A DNA stretch of 64,000 nt from Stenotrophomonas maltophilia. Its GTDB lineage: Bacteria; Pseudomonadota; Gammaproteobacteria; Xanthomonadales; Xanthomonadaceae. Every line of letters starts with the position of its first letter. Within the stretch, counting starts at the first letter, position 1. Below, piece by piece: positions 61,847 through 64,000 of the stretch. The stretch is from assembly GCA_002363385.1 (NCBI GenBank), contig DEVL01000003.1:1121503-1185502 (forward strand), written 5' to 3'. Under the pieces are notes generated by a model. It worked only from the letters and a program-made list of their open reading frames with translations, did not search any database and was not told where the DNA came from. The translations under genes were made by a program, and so were the position numbers.

Positions 61847-61960
61847 GCCATAACCGGGTAGGCTCGCCGGCATCCCGCCTGCGGCCGCCCGGCCCAGCAC
61901 ATCCATCGCAGCGTCGGCCACGTGCCGGCGCTCACCGCAACACGCATACAGGACAGCCAG

Positions 61961-62302
61961 ATGGATATCACCGCAATCAACGAGATGTTCGCCAACATCC
62001 GTGAAAACACCGATTGGGACCTCAACGGCCCGATGCTGTGGGGCTACTTCTTCGTCAACACCACCCCGGAGCCGCTGCACGGCCTGGGCGAGAAGCTGGT
62101 CGAACTGGGCTACACCCTGGTGGAAGTGTTCGAACCGGACCTGGAAGAAGGCGAAGCCCCGTACCACGTGTTGCACGTGGAGCGCGCCGAGGTCCACACC
62201 GAAGCCTCGCTGGATGCCCGCAACCAAGAGCTGCAGGCCCTGGCCGAAGCGAACGGCGTGGAAGATTACGATGGCATGGACGTCGGCCCGGTCGAGATCT
62301 GA
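61961..62302 (+). CDS. rraB: Ribonuclease E inhibitor RraB
   Basis: RraB binds RNase E and reduces mRNA decay. The 113-residue product starts MDITAINEMFANIREN and contains WGYFFVNTTPEPLHGLGEKL and LVEVFEPDLEEGEAPYHVLH, the family core. Its very acidic composition is typical. An upstream frame extension of 13 codons is not conserved-looking. A terminator follows. Confidence 0.92.
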   Translation: MDITAINEMFANIRENTDWDLNGPMLWGYFFVNTTPEPLHGLGEKLVELGYTLVEVFEPDLEEGEAPYHVLHVERAEVHTEASLDARNQELQALAEANGVEDYDGMDVGPVEI

Positions 62303-62334
62303 TCGGCGCGATCCGATCGAACCGGACACAACGA

Positions 62335-62362
62335 AAAACGCCCCGGGAAACCGGGGCGTTTT
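62335..62362 (+). terminator. Bidirectional terminator between rraB and psd
   Basis: A 12-bp stem AAAACGCCCCGG/CCGGGGCGTTTT with a GAAA loop is flanked by A and T runs, serving both convergent genes. Confidence 0.93.
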
Positions 62363-62398
62363 CATTGGTGCGGATCGCATGGTCTACCGGCAATACCG

Positions 62399-63241
62399 TT
62401 ACTTCAGGGTGGCCAGTGCCTGCCCCAGCTGCACGGCATGCTCGGCATCCAGATGCGGCGCGAAGTCGGCCACCCCCGGCGGCAGCAGCACGATCACGGT
62501 CGAGCCGTAATTGAAGCGCGCCATCTCCGCGAAGCGCTCCAGGGTGATGCCCTTGCCGCGGTAATCCTTGCGCGTGATCGTATCGCCGTAGGCCGGAATC
62601 TCCTCGCCGCCCCACACCGTCTCCACGCCGGAGACCAGCAGCGCGCCGACCATCACCGAGACCATCGGGCCGAAGTCGGTATCGAAGTGACAGACCAGGC
62701 GCTCGTTGCGGGCGAACAGCCCCGGCACCGTGTTCACCGCGGCCGGGCCGACACTGAACAACCGCCCCGGCACATGTACGGTCTCGCGCAGGGTGCCGGT
62801 CCACGGCATATGCACGCGGTGGTAATCCTTCGGCGACAGATACACCGTGGCGAACAGGCCGTGGTGGAACACCTCGGCATCCTTGGCATCGCCCAGCAGC
62901 TCGGCGGCGGTGAAGGATTGGCCCTTGGCCTGGAAGATGCGGCCATCTTCGATCTTGCCCAGCTGGCTGATCCGGCCGTCGGCCGGCATCACCAGCGTGC
63001 GCGGATCGGCATCGGCCACGCGCGCGCCCGGCTTCAACGCACGGGTGAAGAACTGATTGAAAGTCGGGTAGCTGCGCGGGTCCGGGTTGGCGGCTTCGGC
63101 CAGATTCACGCCGAACTTGGCGGTGACGGTGTCGATCAGCCAGCGCGAGACCCGCGGGTTGCTGGAATACGCCAGTCGGCGCGCCATCGACGACAGCAGA
63201 CGATGGGGCAGGGCGTAGCTCAGCGTGGTCATCAAACTCAT
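62399..63241 (-). CDS. psd: Phosphatidylserine decarboxylase
   Basis: Psd makes phosphatidylethanolamine at the inner membrane. The 280-residue proenzyme has FNQFFTRALKPGARV, MPADGRISQLGKIEDGRI and HHGLFATVYLSPKDYHRVHM. The self-cleavage site reads YGST near the C-terminus (NYGSTVIVLL), one step away from the usual LGST; the Ser that becomes the pyruvoyl group is kept. The start overlaps the stop of the Sco gene (ATGA), so the two are coupled. Confidence 0.95.
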   Translation of the reverse strand: MSLMTTLSYALPHRLLSSMARRLAYSSNPRVSRWLIDTVTAKFGVNLAEAANPDPRSYPTFNQFFTRALKPGARVADADPRTLVMPADGRISQLGKIEDGRIFQAKGQSFTAAELLGDAKDAEVFHHGLFATVYLSPKDYHRVHMPWTGTLRETVHVPGRLFSVGPAAVNTVPGLFARNERLVCHFDTDFGPMVSVMVGALLVSGVETVWGGEEIPAYGDTITRKDYRGKGITLERFAEMARFNYGSTVIVLLPPGVADFAPHLDAEHAVQLGQALATLK

Positions 63242-63888
63242 GGGGCGGATTTCTCGGTCAGCAGTTGCAGGTCGCGGGCGATCGCCTGCGCTTGGAAAGG
63301 AGGGCGGATCAGGCCGGCCAGGCGACCTTCCGGATCCAGCACGGCCAGGCTGGCCGAGTGTTCGAGGGTGTAATCCTCGGGATTCTCATCGAAGTGCTTG
63401 CCCGGCACCTTCTGGAACACGAAGCCCAGCGAGGTGGCGAAACGCTCCAGCGAGGGCACATCGGCCGTCGCGGCCAGGGTGTCCTTGTGGAACGCGTGCA
63501 CGTACTCGCCCAGCCGTGCCGGCGTATCGCGCTCGGGATCGACCGAAATGAAGACCAGCCGCGGGCGCAGCGTCTCGGGCAGGGCCTCCCATTGTTTCTG
63601 GGCCTGGGCCAGATCGGCCAGCGTGGTCGGGCAGACATCCGGGCAGAAAGTGAAGCCCAGGAACACGAGGGTCCAGTGGCCCTTCAGCTCGCCCGGGATC
63701 AGCCGGGTGCCATCGGACTGGCTCAGATTGAAATCGGGCAGCGGTCGCGGCTGCGGATAGAACGTGATCGACTCGGTGGCGGGGCGGTCACCGCCCGGCT
63801 TGGGCGCGAAGACCTTCTGCGCCACGACCAGCCCCAGCCCGGCGGCGAGGGCGATCAGCAGGATGATGCCGACATTGCGATTGAACAT
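63238..63888 (-). CDS. SCO family copper chaperone
   Basis: Sco proteins deliver copper to cytochrome c oxidase or act as thiol reductants. The 216-residue product has an N-terminal membrane anchor (VGIILLIALAAGLGLVVA), a thioredoxin-like domain with FTFCPDVCPTTLADLA and a distal His in YTLEHSASLAVLD. All three copper ligands are present. The start at 63888 precedes the anchor; an upstream ATG at 63960 would add 24 residues. A TATCATGG motif just upstream looks like a -10 region. Confidence 0.92.
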   Translation of the reverse strand: MFNRNVGIILLIALAAGLGLVVAQKVFAPKPGGDRPATESITFYPQPRPLPDFNLSQSDGTRLIPGELKGHWTLVFLGFTFCPDVCPTTLADLAQAQKQWEALPETLRPRLVFISVDPERDTPARLGEYVHAFHKDTLAATADVPSLERFATSLGFVFQKVPGKHFDENPEDYTLEHSASLAVLDPEGRLAGLIRPPFQAQAIARDLQLLTEKSAP

Positions 63889-64000
63889 AAGGGCCCCGTC
63901 CCGGAAGTGGCCACCATGATAGAGGGAGCCACGCTGGATTGTCGGGAGGGGCGTCGGCACGGGTGGGTTCCCGGGACCCGCCGTGAATCCATCCCTGGAG
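63889..64000. other. Upstream region of the Sco gene
   Basis: The last 112 bases hold a probable promoter of the Sco-psd pair, and no gene that I can support. Confidence 0.6.

Noticed and set aside
59777..62380. Minus-strand open frame of 867 codons over the transglycosylase and rraB
   Set aside because: It overlaps two well-supported plus-strand genes and has no domain; it is a shadow frame.

Overview
The window is GC-rich gammaproteobacterial chromosome, most likely from Stenotrophomonas or a close Xanthomonadaceae relative. The evidence is the xanthomonad gene orders, four large TonB-dependent receptors (TBDRs), and short palindromes headed by GTAG (near 17.07, 54.2-54.3 and 58.03 kb) that look like the GTAG/SMAG repeats known from S. 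maltophilia. I see no rRNA, phage, insertion sequence or CRISPR array.

Layout. 1-2.1 kb: holA (3' part)-nadD-rsfS-rlmH and tRNA-Asn. 2.2-6.8 kb, minus strand: a TBDR, a TonB-type energy transducer and a SIMPL-domain periplasmic protein. 7.0-16.5 kb: maf-rng-yhdP-tldD, then yjgA divergent from pmbA. 16.6-23.4 kb: a DUF4870 protein, a minus-strand block (alkaline phosphatase, WG-repeat protein, tilS, xseB, ispA) and a dicarboxylate/amino-acid symporter. 31.2-38.3 kb: two NlpC/P60 hydrolases, slyD, a DUF418 protein, gor, an EamA permease, an alkyltransferase-like protein and a rhomboid protease. 38.4-52.3 kb, minus strand: two M13 metallopeptidase paralogs, one with a damaged zinc motif, and three TBDRs, two of them obvious tandem duplicates. 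52.6-64 kb: mrp, dcd, a 55-residue membrane protein, HIT and dienelactone hydrolase genes, rimO, a DUF3025 gene, greB, a HerA-like ATPase, a lytic transglycosylase, rraB, psd and a Sco protein.

The most interesting part is 23.7-31.0 kb. Six co-directional genes have the order and domain types of the Pseudomonas functional-amyloid operon fapABCDEF: a small exported protein, two repeat-bearing exported subunits, a C39-type peptidase, a FapE-like protein, and a coiled-coil plus beta-barrel outer-membrane protein. The operon starts 31 bases after a near-consensus sigma-54 promoter (TTGGCACGAATGCTGCT). About 170-200 bases upstream of the predicted transcript start are three clustered 9-bp dyad sites (GTGTATCAC, GTGTAACAC, GTGATACAC). 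A sigma-54 activator with a VpsR-like N-terminus and an intact GAFTGA loop lies convergently just downstream. I infer a self-contained, activator-controlled amyloid module. The main subunit also carries an unusually Asn/Thr-rich low-complexity segment.

Assignments rest on reading motifs and gene order; no similarity search was run. Where several starts are possible, the choice is explained in the entry.
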